Shown here: positions 25,333-34,371 of the stretch, piece after piece
How the letters are laid out: every line of letters begins with the position of its first letter
How positions within the stretch are numbered: position 1 is the first letter of the stretch
From: Ectobacillus funiculus
Lineage (GTDB): Bacteria; Bacillota; Bacilli; Bacillales; Bacillaceae_G
Length of the DNA stretch: 64,000 nt
Strand: one strand, 5' to 3'
Assembly (NCBI RefSeq): GCF_042429435.1
Contig: NZ_JBHMAF010000196.1
The notes under the pieces: model-generated
What the model saw: the letters and a program-made list of their open reading frames with translations, nothing else
What the model was told of the DNA's origin: nothing
Database searches by the model: none
Program-made: the position numbers and the translations under genes

Positions 25333-26235
25333 TTATAGCTTATATCGCTTTAAGAAGCTGTCGATCGCCCTCTTATATGCTTCTTTATTCTCCACATATG
25401 ACATCGCATGGGCACCTCGCTCTGCAATAAACAGCTGCTTCGGTCCTGCTTTTTGATTATACAATTCCTCTGTCATTTTACATAAAATATAATCGTCATC
25501 CTTACTGTGTATAAACAAAACAGGGCTTTTAATATGTTTCACACATTGAATGGGGGACACATCACGTACCTTATATCCATCGCGCAGCTTTAAAATCATG
25601 TTCGCAAGAGGAAGCACCGGCCAGTGAGGCAGCTTGAATTCAACTTTAAGTCGATAGGATAGCTGTTCGTAAAAGTCGGAAAAGGGACAATCGGCAACAT
25701 AAAAATCTGCTCCATCCTCAACCATTCCTGCATACTGCAAAAGTGTGGCAGCCCCCATCGATTCTCCGTGAATGCCAAGAGTAATATCAGGACCGAATCG
25801 GCTCTTTATATACTGTACAACCGCATGTAAATCATACTTTTCATAATAGCCGTAGCTCGTTGTTTTCCCGCCTGTTTTGCCGTGACGACGGTGATCATAG
25901 ATAAGAACATTAAAGCCGCGTTCTAAAAAGAGGTTACTGTATTTCACCGAATTCAGTTTGTTCACGGAGACGCCATGGCAAAAAATCATGAATCGGCTGG
26001 AATGTCGTGATGGGGTATAATATCCATGAATTTGATAGCCAAACGGTGAGTCGATCCAAAGCTCTTCCTTTTGCATCGATTGAAACCTCTGCAAATTAAA
26101 ATTTGTATTTGTTTCCCTCTGCAAGATTTCCTCATCTGTTTTCTTTTTCAGATACATGATCTTGTGTGTGAAAAACATCCCAACGCCAAATAACATAGCA
26201 ATGAAGATGCCTATTAAGCTGAAAAACGCTCTCAT
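25333..26235 (-). CDS. yqkD: alpha/beta hydrolase (YqkD-like)
   Basis: The protein has 300 residues with an N-terminal membrane helix (about 3-24). In the alpha/beta hydrolase domain, HGVSVNK near 87 forms the oxyanion region, GIHGESMGAA gives nucleophile Ser159, SKDDDY gives Asp near 246, and RGAHAMSY gives His276. It is probably anchored with the catalytic domain outside. B. subtilis YqkD has the same layout; the substrate is unknown. Start 26235 follows TTGGAGGATTAGT. It diverges from the LacI-type regulator. Confidence 0.85.
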   Translation of the reverse strand: MRAFFSLIGIFIAMLFGVGMFFTHKIMYLKKKTDEEILQRETNTNFNLQRFQSMQKEELWIDSPFGYQIHGYYTPSRHSSRFMIFCHGVSVNKLNSVKYSNLFLERGFNVLIYDHRRHGKTGGKTTSYGYYEKYDLHAVVQYIKSRFGPDITLGIHGESMGAATLLQYAGMVEDGADFYVADCPFSDFYEQLSYRLKVEFKLPHWPVLPLANMILKLRDGYKVRDVSPIQCVKHIKSPVLFIHSKDDDYILCKMTEELYNQKAGPKQLFIAERGAHAMSYVENKEAYKRAIDSFLKRYKL

Positions 26236-26452
26236 ACTAATCCTCCAATAGTTCAACTAGAAGTTATTGTATCATACTGCTAAAAAAAGCGGGAGCAGCG
26301 CAGAATATGTAACAATCGTTACATGTTACATATTACGGCTGGGATGGGGAAATAACTTCATGTTATTCCTTTTTTTTCATATTCATCTTGACGGCTCGCT
26401 TTGTTTGTTTTACGGTAAATCTGTAACGCATTACCGCAAAGAGGTGGAGAAG

Positions 26453-27406
26453 GTGGCAACAATTCGTGATGTCGCAAAGTTAGCTGGTGTTTCGGTAGCA
26501 ACCGTGTCCCGTGTGTTAAATAAAAAGGGATACGTTCATGAAGAGACGGTGAAGCAAGTAGAAGAAGCAATAGGAACGCTGCAATATAGACCAAATGCAG
26601 TAGCCAAGTCGCTTTTTAAGAAATCCTCTACGATGATAGCTCTTCTTGTATCTGATGATTCTGCTCCTTCCTTTTTTGAGCTGTTTTCTTCCATTGAGCA
26701 AGCAGCATATGAGGCTGGATATCAAATTGTAATAGGAAGGGTCAATGGGAAGGCATCCTATGTAGACACGCTGCTGCAAAATAATGTGGCGGGCTTTCTT
26801 GTTATGAATGAGGTCTATGAGCAGGTCAAGAAGAAAATCTCCTCTACTCCGTTTGTCGTTTTGGACGGTGAATTACATAACGCGTACGCTGCTGTAAGAT
26901 GCTGCGACTATGAAGGAGCAAAACTAGCAACAGAGCAGCTTATTAAAAAAGGCTGCCGCTTCTTGGCTCACCTTCGCGGTCCAGAGCATAATGAGGCGAT
27001 GCATGAGCGGCTGGAGGGCTTCATCGATACTGCTGAGTACTACAATATCCCATACCGAGTCACAACGAGCGGTTTATCTGTTAGGGAGGGTGAGCAAGCA
27101 ACTATCGCAATGCTGCAGCATGCACCTTACATAGATGGAATTGTTGCTTGCAATGATATTGTAGGAATTGGGGCTTTGCGCGCGGCGCATCGTCTTCACC
27201 TATCTGTTCCTGATCAGCTTCAGCTTATCGGAATTGATGGAATAGCAGCAGGAGAATTTTTATATCCGGCCCTTACAACAGTCGGACAGCCTTATGGGGA
27301 CAAAGGTACGATTGCCGTCCACATGCTGCTTCGACAAATGAAAGAACAGACAGAGGCGGTTCGTCGCTTACGTCCTGTTCTAATTGAGCGCGAAACAACA
27401 AGATAA
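26453..27406 (+). CDS. LacI family transcriptional regulator
   Basis: The protein has 317 residues. The N-terminal helix-turn-helix TIRDVAKLAGVSVATVSRVL (about 3-22) and hinge helix RPNAVAKSL precede a periplasmic-binding-protein-like effector domain (GIVACNDIVGIGALRA, PDQLQLIGIDG). I use GTG 26453 after AGAGGTGGAG because it places the HTH at the N-terminus; the open frame upstream has no family similarity. No sugar operon is adjacent, so the effector is unknown. Confidence 0.88.
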   Translation: MATIRDVAKLAGVSVATVSRVLNKKGYVHEETVKQVEEAIGTLQYRPNAVAKSLFKKSSTMIALLVSDDSAPSFFELFSSIEQAAYEAGYQIVIGRVNGKASYVDTLLQNNVAGFLVMNEVYEQVKKKISSTPFVVLDGELHNAYAAVRCCDYEGAKLATEQLIKKGCRFLAHLRGPEHNEAMHERLEGFIDTAEYYNIPYRVTTSGLSVREGEQATIAMLQHAPYIDGIVACNDIVGIGALRAAHRLHLSVPDQLQLIGIDGIAAGEFLYPALTTVGQPYGDKGTIAVHMLLRQMKEQTEAVRRLRPVLIERETTR

Positions 27407-27440
27407 TTCATTTTTATATTCTGATTTTATGAAATTAATT

Positions 27441-27476
27441 AGCAAAAGGTCTGCTGCAAAGCAGACCTTTTGCTAT
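27441..27476 (+). terminator. intrinsic terminator after the LacI-type gene
   Basis: AGCAAAAGGTCTGC pairs with GCAGACCTTTTGCT around TGCAAA. The T-run is inside the stem. Confidence 0.8.
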
Positions 27477-27553
27477 ATAAGTATGAAAAGGTCGGAATGA
27501 TAAAATAGCGGAAGCTGGAGTATGTATAAAGTAGAGCTATGAGCATTTAACGG

Positions 27554-27632
27554 ACAGCTCAACGATTGGTGAAGATAAAGGCGTAGCTGCAATCATACTT
27601 TATCTCCCAATTTACTAATACATCGAATTAGC
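27554..27632 (+). repeat. degenerate family 1 repeat (forward)
   Basis: ACAGCTCAACGATTGGTGAAGATAAAGGCGTAGCTGC, CATACTTTATCTCCC and ACTAATACATCGAATTAG align with the family. The outer ends are lost. The rest of this 407-nt gap shows no gene. Confidence 0.6.
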
Positions 27633-27813
27633 GGTTCATTACCATAACTTGCAGTTGATTATGTTTCGCAGTATACCTGCCAGTATGTCATTTTTAGTTA
27701 ATAAAAGGAGCAATTTTGGAAAGGGCCTGTAGTGCAAATAATGATGAAAACAATAGCCAGCCAGAATTGTCTATTCCTTTCTTTTCAGCTCGATTCTATT
27801 AGGAGGGCAGGCC

Positions 27814-28269
27814 ATGAAGGTAGGAGATATTATTGATCGTCTCAATGGGAGGGAATCGCTCGTCGTGTTGGCCAAGCGGCTTGGCATGATGCCGCATACA
27901 CTATCGAAGAAGCTGCGGTTATTTGGATACGAGTATGATAGCAAAAAGAAAAAAAGAGTCTTTGTCGGCGAGGGAGAGGAGCCTAGGGAACAGAGTATTT
28001 TTGGCGAGGTACCCTTATCTAAAGCAGCGGAAGTGCCTGATTATCAAAAGCTTATGTACGAAGAATTGCGTTATATTCGATCTTTGCTTGAAAATCGTCC
28101 TATATACAACGCACTGTCCGAGGCGGAAGAACAACGGGCGCGAAGAACCTTTACGCTTCCCGTATCGCTGTTACAGCATTTGGACGCGGCATCAGCTCAA
28201 CGAGGTATCCCAAAATCAAGAATAGTGGAGGCGGCGCTGCGATTGTTTTTGAGGGAGAATAAATGGTGA
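27814..28269 (+). CDS. putative DNA-binding protein with C-terminal ribbon-helix-helix
   Basis: The protein has 151 residues. The N-terminal part looks like a short helix-turn-helix (about 12-35, LVVLAKRLGMMPHTLSKKLR). A variable linker follows, and residues about 108-150 (TFTLPVSLLQHLDAA..., IPKSRIVEAALRLFLREN) fit a ribbon-helix-helix fold. Two DNA-binding motifs suggest a regulator; targets are unknown. AGGAGGGCAGGCC precedes the ATG. The yqkE-like gene follows about 100 nt downstream. Confidence 0.7.
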   Translation: MKVGDIIDRLNGRESLVVLAKRLGMMPHTLSKKLRLFGYEYDSKKKKRVFVGEGEEPREQSIFGEVPLSKAAEVPDYQKLMYEELRYIRSLLENRPIYNALSEAEEQRARRTFTLPVSLLQHLDAASAQRGIPKSRIVEAALRLFLRENKW

Positions 28270-28367
28270 GCTCCTGGCGACCTGTATACTGGAAAGAGGA
28301 TAGGACATTTGCTACAATAATCTAAAAAATAAGCCGTAATTAGGGAAACAACAAGGGGAGAGGTCAT

Positions 28368-28640
28368 ATGGCAAAAAAACAAAAGCAGCAAAGACAACCC
28401 GTTCGCAAAGCTGAAACTGAAAAAGAGAGCGTGCGCTTGGGAGACTTTTTAAATACGGACATATTGCAGCAACTGAAGCAAAAGCAAAAAGCGCTGCAGG
28501 AGGAGCAGGACAAACAGCAGGAAAAGCAGCGAGCTGAGGAACTGGAACGAAAAAAGCGTGAGCAGCGGGAACGCGAAAAAAATAAAACATTTGAAGATTT
28601 GCTAAAAGAAAGTAATCTATCTTGGAAGGATTTCAAATAG
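28368..28640 (+). CDS. yqkE: DUF3886 family protein (YqkE-like)
   Basis: The 90-residue, highly charged protein is mostly a Gln/Glu/Lys coiled-coil (about residues 30-75) with a conserved end NKTFEDLLKESNLSWKDFK. Composition and location near yqkD match B. subtilis YqkE. Function unknown. AGGGGAGAGGTCAT precedes the ATG. Confidence 0.8.
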   Translation: MAKKQKQQRQPVRKAETEKESVRLGDFLNTDILQQLKQKQKALQEEQDKQQEKQRAEELERKKREQREREKNKTFEDLLKESNLSWKDFK

Positions 28641-28651
28641 CAATGTGAGTC

Positions 28652-28680
28652 GGGCTGGATGAAGAATCCAGCCTGTTTTA
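28652..28680 (+). terminator. intrinsic terminator after yqkE
   Basis: GGCTGGAT pairs with ATCCAGCC around GAAGA, followed by TGTTTTA. Confidence 0.8.
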
Positions 28681-28824
28681 CACTTTAAGCTGGCTAGGAG
28701 ACCGTTCGACATAGTCGGAAATTTTAGGAATACAGTATAAGTGCAACTACGCGTCTGTCTTCGCCCAAGAGCGGGGCTCGCTAATCGGCGAGTTTTCTTT
28801 ATTGCAATCGGTGAGTTTTCTTTA
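28681..28824 (-). repeat. composite repeat family 1, full copy with an extra terminal segment (reverse)
   Basis: CACTTTAAGCTGGCTAGG, CATAGTCGGAAATTTTAGG, AATACAGTATAAGTGCAAC, TCTTCGCCCAAGAGCGGGGC, CTCGCTAATCGGCGAG and TTTTCTTTAT. CAATCGGTGAGTTTTCTTTA (28805-28824) is then repeated once more, as if a second copy left only its end. TTTTA precedes the left end. Confidence 0.85.
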
Positions 28825-28944
28825 CTAGGGAGAGAAAACGAAGCCATGTCCGCTTTTCTTAGTTCGAAATCACTTTCATTGACATTCCCGCTTTTTTACT
28901 GATTAAATAAACAGGAAGAGATTTCTAAAACGGAGGGGAAACCT

Positions 28945-29766
28945 ATGATTCCAACAAAAAAGCTTCATAACGGTGTGGACATGCCTGTTCTTGGTCTGGG
29001 CGTGTGGCAAACAAAAGCAGGCGAAGAAGTACGAACAGCAGTGAAGGCAGCTTTAGCAGCCGGCTACCGCAGCATTGATACAGCTGCTGTGTATGGCAAC
29101 GAAGCAGGCGTTGGAGAAGCGATCCGTGAATCTGGCGTAGCGCGTGAAGATTTGTTTATTACAACAAAGGTGTGGAATAGCGACCAAGGCTACGAATCTA
29201 CATTGAAGGCACTTGAGACAAGCCTTGATAAGCTTGGCTTAGAGTATATGGATTTATATTTAATCCACTGGCCTGTAAGCGGCAAATATGTTGATACATA
29301 TCGAGCATTAGAAACATTGTATGAGCAAGGAAAGGTGCGTGCAATCGGCGTATCTAACTTTCATATCCATCACCTTGAGGATGTGCTTGCAAACTGCAAG
29401 ATTAAGCCAATGGTGAACCAGATCGAGCTTCATCCACGCCTATCACAGGTGGAAATTCGTGAGTTTTGCCAAAAGCATGAGATTGCTGTTGAGGCATGGA
29501 GCCCGCTTATGCAGGGCGGTGAGATTTTTGAAAACGAAACGATTGCGCAAATCGCTGAAAAGTATGGTAAAACACCAGCACAAATTGTACTGCGCTGGGA
29601 CATTCAAAGCGATATTATAACAATTCCAAAGTCGATCACGCCATCCCGCATTGAACAAAACGTGAATGTATTTGATTTTGAATTATCTGCTGAAGACCTA
29701 GCAAAAATCGACGCACTAAATGAAAATCGACGACTCGGTCCAGATCCAGATAATTTCGATTTTTAA
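28945..29766 (+). CDS. aldo/keto reductase (YvgN/YtbE type)
   Basis: This is a 273-residue TIM-barrel NADPH reductase. The tetrad Asp45, Tyr50, Lys75 and His108 is intact (SIDTAAVYGN, TTKVWN, YLIHWPV). The cofactor segment IPKSITPSRIEQN is near 230. Close relatives reduce methylglyoxal, glyoxal and other aldehydes; the exact substrate is not shown. AACGGAGGGGAAACC precedes the ATG. A strong terminator follows, so it is a single-gene unit. Confidence 0.9.
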   Translation: MIPTKKLHNGVDMPVLGLGVWQTKAGEEVRTAVKAALAAGYRSIDTAAVYGNEAGVGEAIRESGVAREDLFITTKVWNSDQGYESTLKALETSLDKLGLEYMDLYLIHWPVSGKYVDTYRALETLYEQGKVRAIGVSNFHIHHLEDVLANCKIKPMVNQIELHPRLSQVEIREFCQKHEIAVEAWSPLMQGGEIFENETIAQIAEKYGKTPAQIVLRWDIQSDIITIPKSITPSRIEQNVNVFDFELSAEDLAKIDALNENRRLGPDPDNFDF

Positions 29767-29781
29767 TAATAGGTAAGTGAA

Positions 29782-29821
29782 GAAAAAACGAAAGTGCGGC
29801 ATCCACACTTTCGTTTTTTCT
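29782..29821. terminator. intrinsic terminator after the aldo/keto reductase gene
   Basis: GAAAAAACGAAAGTG pairs with CACTTTCGTTTTTTC around CGGCATC, with T-rich flank. Confidence 0.9.
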
Positions 29822-29981
29822 TTATTTCATATTTTCATGAAAGGTGTTCCTAAAGGATGGTCTAGCTAACCTTTGAGAGCACCTTTTGTCTGCTCCTGTC
29901 ATCGATTGGGCGCGAAATGCAAAGGATATTACAGAAACTATCCGAATTGCGTATATCTAAAAAAGATAACAAAAATAAATG

Positions 29982-30051
29982 TTGATTCATATAAATATTT
30001 AATGTATATTAAATATTGCTGTTATGCATATATTTAATCAAATTAAATATT
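29982..30051 (+). promoter_or_regulatory. promoter and twin palindromic operators of the marR-MFS operon
   Basis: TTGATT (29982-29987) and TATATT (30005-30010) are 17 nt apart. The inverted repeat at 29994-30017 (half-site AATATTTAAT, 4-nt spacer, perfect complement) covers the -10. A second perfect palindrome at 30030-30050 (half-site ATATTTAAT, 3-nt spacer) lies downstream. Both share the ATATTTAAT half-site, so MarR autorepression at two sites is the natural reading. Confidence 0.75.
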
Positions 30052-30064
30052 GGGGGGTTATACT

Positions 30065-30529
30065 TTGGGCGAGGTAGATCATTACATTGAACGAATTCAG
30101 GCAGCTGTTCACACTGTGTTCCAACAAATGCAGCCTGAACTGCTAGAGGTTGTACACAGCTATGAATTGACCCCAACACAGTTTTTCGTATTGATATACG
30201 TAAACAAAAAGGGGAGCTGCAAGGTTTCACAGCTAGCTGAGCATATGGATGTAAAGCCAAGTGCGGTAACGCTGATGATAGACCGTTTAGAACAGCATAA
30301 GCTTGTAGAACGTGAGCATGATAAGAAGGATCGACGTGTTGTTAACATTCGTCTGAGCGAACGTGGAAAAGAAAGGCTAAAGCAACTAATTGGGGCGAGA
30401 AAAGCTGTTGCGCAGCGCTATTTGTCGAGTTTGACAACGGAAGAGCTAGAAGCAATGGCCTCCATAACAGAGAAGCTCGCGCAGATAACAGTTTTTGATA
30501 AGAACGAGGAAGAAGAGGGGAAATGCTAG
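30065..30529 (+). CDS. MarR family transcriptional regulator
   Basis: The 154-residue winged-helix regulator has recognition region VSQLAEHMDVKPSAVTLMIDRLEQHKLV and wing HDKKDRRVVNIRLSERG (near 85-100). The start is TTG at 30065, eight bases after GGGGGG; a TTG at 30050 would lie within the ribosome binding site. The MFS exporter begins one base after the stop codon, so it very likely controls that pump and itself through the palindromes upstream. Confidence 0.88.
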   Translation: MGEVDHYIERIQAAVHTVFQQMQPELLEVVHSYELTPTQFFVLIYVNKKGSCKVSQLAEHMDVKPSAVTLMIDRLEQHKLVEREHDKKDRRVVNIRLSERGKERLKQLIGARKAVAQRYLSSLTTEELEAMASITEKLAQITVFDKNEEEEGKC

Positions 30530-30530
30530 G

Positions 30531-32147
30531 ATGGTGAAACAAGAAAAAGATAGCAAGCGTACCTTATTGCTGATTGGGCTCATCATTGCGATGTTCTTCT
30601 CTGCACTTGACGGTACAATTGTCGGAACGGCGATGCCGCGGATTGTTGGTGATTTAGGCGGATTAAGCATGATGACATGGCTGACAACAGCATATTTGCT
30701 GACATCGACAACCGTTGTGCCAATTGCAGGGAAATTAGCTGATTTGCTAGGACGCAGGGTTGTATACGTAACAGGACTTATTATTTTTATGATTGCTTCT
30801 GCTTTGTGCGGAATGGCTGAAAATATGACACAGCTGATCATTTATCGTGGTTTGCAGGGCATCGGGGGCGGCGTGCTAATGCCAATGGCGATGATTGTTG
30901 TCGGTGACCTGTTTACAGGAGCGCAGCGTGCTAAATTTCAAGGTGTGTTTGGAGCGATTTTCGGCCTTGCTTCGGTTATTGGACCGCAAATTGGCGGTTG
31001 GATTGTAGACGCTTGGAACTGGAAGTGGGTATTTTATATTAACCTCCCTGTTGGAATTATTGCGACTATTCTAATTGCGTTAGGCTTACAGGGGCGCAAA
31101 CATACAGGACCGATTCAGTTTGACATTGCCGGTATGTTCACAATGGTTGTTGGGGTTGTGAGCCTGTTGCTTGCATTAAGTCTCGGCGGCAAGGACTACG
31201 CTTGGGACTCCTGGCAAATTCTCGGCTTATTCGCACTCGCTCTCATTGGATTAGTGGGCTTCGTTATCGCAGAAACAAAGGCAAAAGAACCGATTTTACC
31301 AATGTATCTCTTTAAGAATAGAACCTTTACATCTTTGAATTTAATCGGCTTTTTCATGAGTATCGGGATGTTTGGGGCAATTACATTTGTACCATTCTTT
31401 ATGCAAGGCATTGTTGGTGTAAGTGCCACGGAATCGGGAATGATTATGACGCCAATGATGGTTTCGATGATCATTACAAGTATTATTGGCGGGCAACTTG
31501 TCTATAAAATTGGCATTAAAATTCAAATTATTATTGGAATGCTTGTTATGGCGGGCGGCTTTGGGCTGCTGACAACGTTAGATATGAATACAGCAAAGCT
31601 TGTGGCAACATCTTATATGGCAGTAATCGGTTTCGGGATGGGCTTAGTCATGCCCTTGCTTACTCTTGCGTTACAGGAGAGCTTTTCGAGGGAGGAGCTT
31701 GGAGTTGTTACATCCTCCAGTCAGTTTTTCCGCTCCATCGGCGGTACGTTTGGTATTACCATTTTAGGGGCTGTAATGAATAAGCAAGCAGGAACGGCGC
31801 TTAATGACAAGCTTGTACCATTCTTAAATACATTGCCAGCACAGGCAAGCGAAATGATAACTAAGTTTAAAGAAATGATTGCAACAAATCCAGAGGGGCT
31901 ATTGCAGTCATTGTTCAGCCCAGAGGCTTTGAAACAGCTGCCAGCGGCATTAGCTGAAAAGATGACTCCTATCTTAAAAACATCATTAATGGACTCTCTC
32001 CACAGCGTATTCCTAGTGGGATTAGTTATTATTGTTATCGGGGCAGTATTCACGCTCCTTCTGCCGCGCATTAAACTGTCTGACAGAAAGACAGGAAAAA
32101 AGGCTGGGAATGAAGAAGAAGCAAAGGTTTTGGCTCAATCAAATTAA
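30531..32147 (+). CDS. MDR family MFS transporter, DHA2 (EmrB/QacA) type
   Basis: The 538 residues have the hydrophobicity of a 14-helix drug:proton antiporter. Motif LDGTIVGTAMPRIVGDLGG near 27 (motif D1), GKLADLLGRR near 70 (motif A) and GGGVLMPMAM... near 117 are typical of DHA2. A long extracytoplasmic loop near 430-490 precedes the last helix, and the tail is basic and acidic. It probably exports a toxic compound that also induces the MarR protein. ATG 30531 is chosen over 30495, which overlaps marR. Confidence 0.9.
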   Translation: MVKQEKDSKRTLLLIGLIIAMFFSALDGTIVGTAMPRIVGDLGGLSMMTWLTTAYLLTSTTVVPIAGKLADLLGRRVVYVTGLIIFMIASALCGMAENMTQLIIYRGLQGIGGGVLMPMAMIVVGDLFTGAQRAKFQGVFGAIFGLASVIGPQIGGWIVDAWNWKWVFYINLPVGIIATILIALGLQGRKHTGPIQFDIAGMFTMVVGVVSLLLALSLGGKDYAWDSWQILGLFALALIGLVGFVIAETKAKEPILPMYLFKNRTFTSLNLIGFFMSIGMFGAITFVPFFMQGIVGVSATESGMIMTPMMVSMIITSIIGGQLVYKIGIKIQIIIGMLVMAGGFGLLTTLDMNTAKLVATSYMAVIGFGMGLVMPLLTLALQESFSREELGVVTSSSQFFRSIGGTFGITILGAVMNKQAGTALNDKLVPFLNTLPAQASEMITKFKEMIATNPEGLLQSLFSPEALKQLPAALAEKMTPILKTSLMDSLHSVFLVGLVIIVIGAVFTLLLPRIKLSDRKTGKKAGNEEEAKVLAQSN

Positions 32148-32157
32148 GAAATGGATA

Positions 32158-32196
32158 GAAAAAAGAGGTTGACTAAGGGGTCAGCTTCTTTTTTTA
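32158..32196 (+). terminator. intrinsic terminator after the MFS gene
   Basis: AAAAAAGAGGTTGAC pairs with GTCAGCTTCTTTTTTT around TAAGGG. Confidence 0.85.
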
Positions 32197-32197
32197 T

Positions 32198-32256
32198 GCT
32201 TTAAGAAAGAAAAAATTTCCAGATAGGAGCGAATTCGACGTAGCCGGAAATTTTTG
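32198..32256 (-). repeat. family 1 repeat, right (palindrome) module only (reverse)
   Basis: GCTTTAAGAAAGAAAAAATTTCCAG, GAATTCGACGTAGCCGGAAATTTTT. The hairpin module is absent. The remaining gap to 32484 shows no gene. Confidence 0.7.
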
Positions 32257-32483
32257 TTTGAAAATCTAAAAGAATGAGAACGATACTAAAGAAAAGTAAT
32301 CGTAGACGTAAGATCTATACTAACAGCTAAAATCGCTTCAAAGAGAAGGTACTAAATCTTCAGTTTATTTCAGTGTTTTTGGACTGGAATATAAGGGACT
32401 GCATGATTTTGAAAATGATACGTTCTCCGATGACACAAGCAATATATACGAACGGAGAAACGTAGTAATTAGGAGTAAATGCT

Positions 32484-33248
32484 ATGAATCAAATGCCTCC
32501 TTTTCGAAGAACAAGAGCTCATATATCTCAATTTACTATTTCACAACTTCATTTGCGAAACCCTTGGGTTATCAGTTTTTTTGCTTTTTCATATCCAGGT
32601 TTTGGACATCTGTTGCTGCACCGTTATGCAGCGGCTTTTATCCTCATTACGTGGGAAGCATTTATTAACAATATGGCGAATGTCAACCTTGGTATCCTCT
32701 ATTCTTTACTAGGAGATTTTGAAACGGCTAAAAAAGTCCTCGATGAAAAATGGCTGATGCTGTATGTGGGAATTTATATGTTTAGCATATGGGACAGCTA
32801 CCGGGTAACTGTCGATCATAATAAACTCTACTTATTAGCAGATCGGGAAGATGCACCCATCCCTTCTTTGAATATCGGATCTTGGGATATTAATTCTTTA
32901 GGGAGGTGTAAACCATGGATTGCTTTAGCATGGTCGTTTCTCATGCCTGGGCTCGGACACTTGTATATTCATAAAATTCTCACAGGTTTCTTTGTTTTTG
33001 GATACACAATCACGGTGTTGTATTTTGGACATATCCCACAGGCAATTCAGTTTACGATGGTCGGGGAATTTGCACAAGCGAAACAAATTATAAATATGCA
33101 ATGGGCGATGTATCTCCCGTCCATATATGTATTTATCGTGTACGATTCCTATGTTTCAGCAGTTGAATACAATAAGTTGTTTGAAAAAGAGCTATCGAAC
33201 TATTTACGTCGCAATTACCAAAACCCTAATTTCAAGCCACCTATCTAA
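32484..33248 (+). CDS. membrane protein with internal duplication, unknown
   Basis: This 254-residue protein consists of two homologous halves, each with a G-x-G-H-L motif after a helix: FSYPGFGHLLLHR near 36 and FLMPGLGHLYIHK near 151. Each half ends in (I/V)W/YDSY followed by NKL. Each half appears to have about three membrane segments. No family with a known role is recognised. AGGAGTAAATGCT precedes the ATG. It is followed by two further small membrane genes, likely one operon. Confidence 0.7.
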   Translation: MNQMPPFRRTRAHISQFTISQLHLRNPWVISFFAFSYPGFGHLLLHRYAAAFILITWEAFINNMANVNLGILYSLLGDFETAKKVLDEKWLMLYVGIYMFSIWDSYRVTVDHNKLYLLADREDAPIPSLNIGSWDINSLGRCKPWIALAWSFLMPGLGHLYIHKILTGFFVFGYTITVLYFGHIPQAIQFTMVGEFAQAKQIINMQWAMYLPSIYVFIVYDSYVSAVEYNKLFEKELSNYLRRNYQNPNFKPPI

Positions 33249-33265
33249 CAGGAGAGGAGATCTGT

Positions 33266-33712
33266 ATGTTAGTGATTACGACATTTGAAAATTCCCTTTT
33301 TATTGAACTTGCTATTAGCTCACTGGAACAGAAGGGGATTCCAAAAGAACAGATATTTGCAGTTCCCCTTAAAAAGAGAACCGAACCGAAACAACTATTT
33401 GATACAATTCACCGAGCAGATGGGCTTAGTATGTTTGATGCAGCAGCAATATTAGGGACATGTACCATGCTCTTAGGGGCAATTTATGGATATGTACTAA
33501 AATGGGGACCAATCATTTGGGGGATTATTGGGGCAGTTACCGGCTTACTTGTCGGGTTTTTGATTAAATTATGGATGGTTAAAAAGAGGCCGGAAGGAAA
33601 CAAACAAATAACCTCGGAAGTCGTGCTGATGATACGATGCGAAGACTATCAATGGGAAGCTGTTGAAAGGATTTTGTGGGAGCATACAGCATTAGGCGTA
33701 GCCCGGGTCTAA
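33266..33712 (+). CDS. small membrane protein with cytoplasmic flanking domains, unknown
   Basis: The 148-residue protein has an N-terminal alpha/beta-like domain (MLVITTFENSLFIELAISSL, residues 1-45). Two adjacent helices with Gly-rich faces follow (about 57-77 and 82-104, GAIYGYVLKW and GAVTGLLVGFLI), then a C-terminal soluble segment. AGGAGAGGAGATCTGT precedes the ATG, 17 nt after the previous stop. The topology resembles small Gly-zipper stress proteins, but no family is recognised. Confidence 0.65.
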   Translation: MLVITTFENSLFIELAISSLEQKGIPKEQIFAVPLKKRTEPKQLFDTIHRADGLSMFDAAAILGTCTMLLGAIYGYVLKWGPIIWGIIGAVTGLLVGFLIKLWMVKKRPEGNKQITSEVVLMIRCEDYQWEAVERILWEHTALGVARV

Positions 33713-33810
33713 GAGGAGACACGAAGGCACAGAGAATACATACATTTATCAAATGAAAGATTTTTCTGTTTTACACATATGTAAACTATACGAAAATGGT
33801 GAATTAGAGG

Positions 33811-34371
33811 ATGAAGAACTTCAGTCTAGAAGAAAACACACATAAAATTGAAGAGTTTTATCACATAGTCCATAAGGCAAATGAAGCATACTTCACTTAC
33901 TGGAAGGAACATACATTTCTGCACTGGGACTGGTGGCTATCTGTCGGACTTACTATTCTTCCATGGGTCATCTGGTGGAGATGGATTGATAAAGCAAACC
34001 GTGCTCGTTTCATGTTTACTGCCTTTTTCATCATTATTGTATGCTCTTGGTTTGACTTTTGCGGTGTTGCTTTAGGATTATGGTATTATACAGGGAAAGT
34101 TATCCCTACTATTCCCTCGTATGCACCCTGGGATTTCGCACTTTTTCCAGTGACCATGACATTATTGATACAATTTAGACCGCATATATCTCCTTTAAAG
34201 AAAGCCATCTTTTACGGATTAATGGTCGCATTCATCGGAGAACCCATATTTGAATGGACGGGCTTATATACAAAAGTTCATTGGCAGTACGCATACTCCC
34301 TTCCCATTTATATGTTGATTTATCTAGCCGCTAATTGGGTGAGTAAAAGAGAAAGTTTTGGAGCTGTGTAA
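33811..34371 (+). CDS. CBO0543 family membrane protein
   Basis: The 186-residue protein has five or so membrane helices with characteristic Trp-rich and family-typical motifs: HWDWWLSVG near 38, WYYTGKVIPTIPSYAPWDF near 91, FPVTMTLLIQF near 116 and GEPIFEWTGLY near 147. Function of the family is unknown. The ribosome binding site is weak (GGTGAATTAGAGG). Its stop TAA is the first triplet of a family 1 repeat. It forms a probable cassette with the two preceding membrane genes. Confidence 0.75.
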   Translation: MKNFSLEENTHKIEEFYHIVHKANEAYFTYWKEHTFLHWDWWLSVGLTILPWVIWWRWIDKANRARFMFTAFFIIIVCSWFDFCGVALGLWYYTGKVIPTIPSYAPWDFALFPVTMTLLIQFRPHISPLKKAIFYGLMVAFIGEPIFEWTGLYTKVHWQYAYSLPIYMLIYLAANWVSKRESFGAV

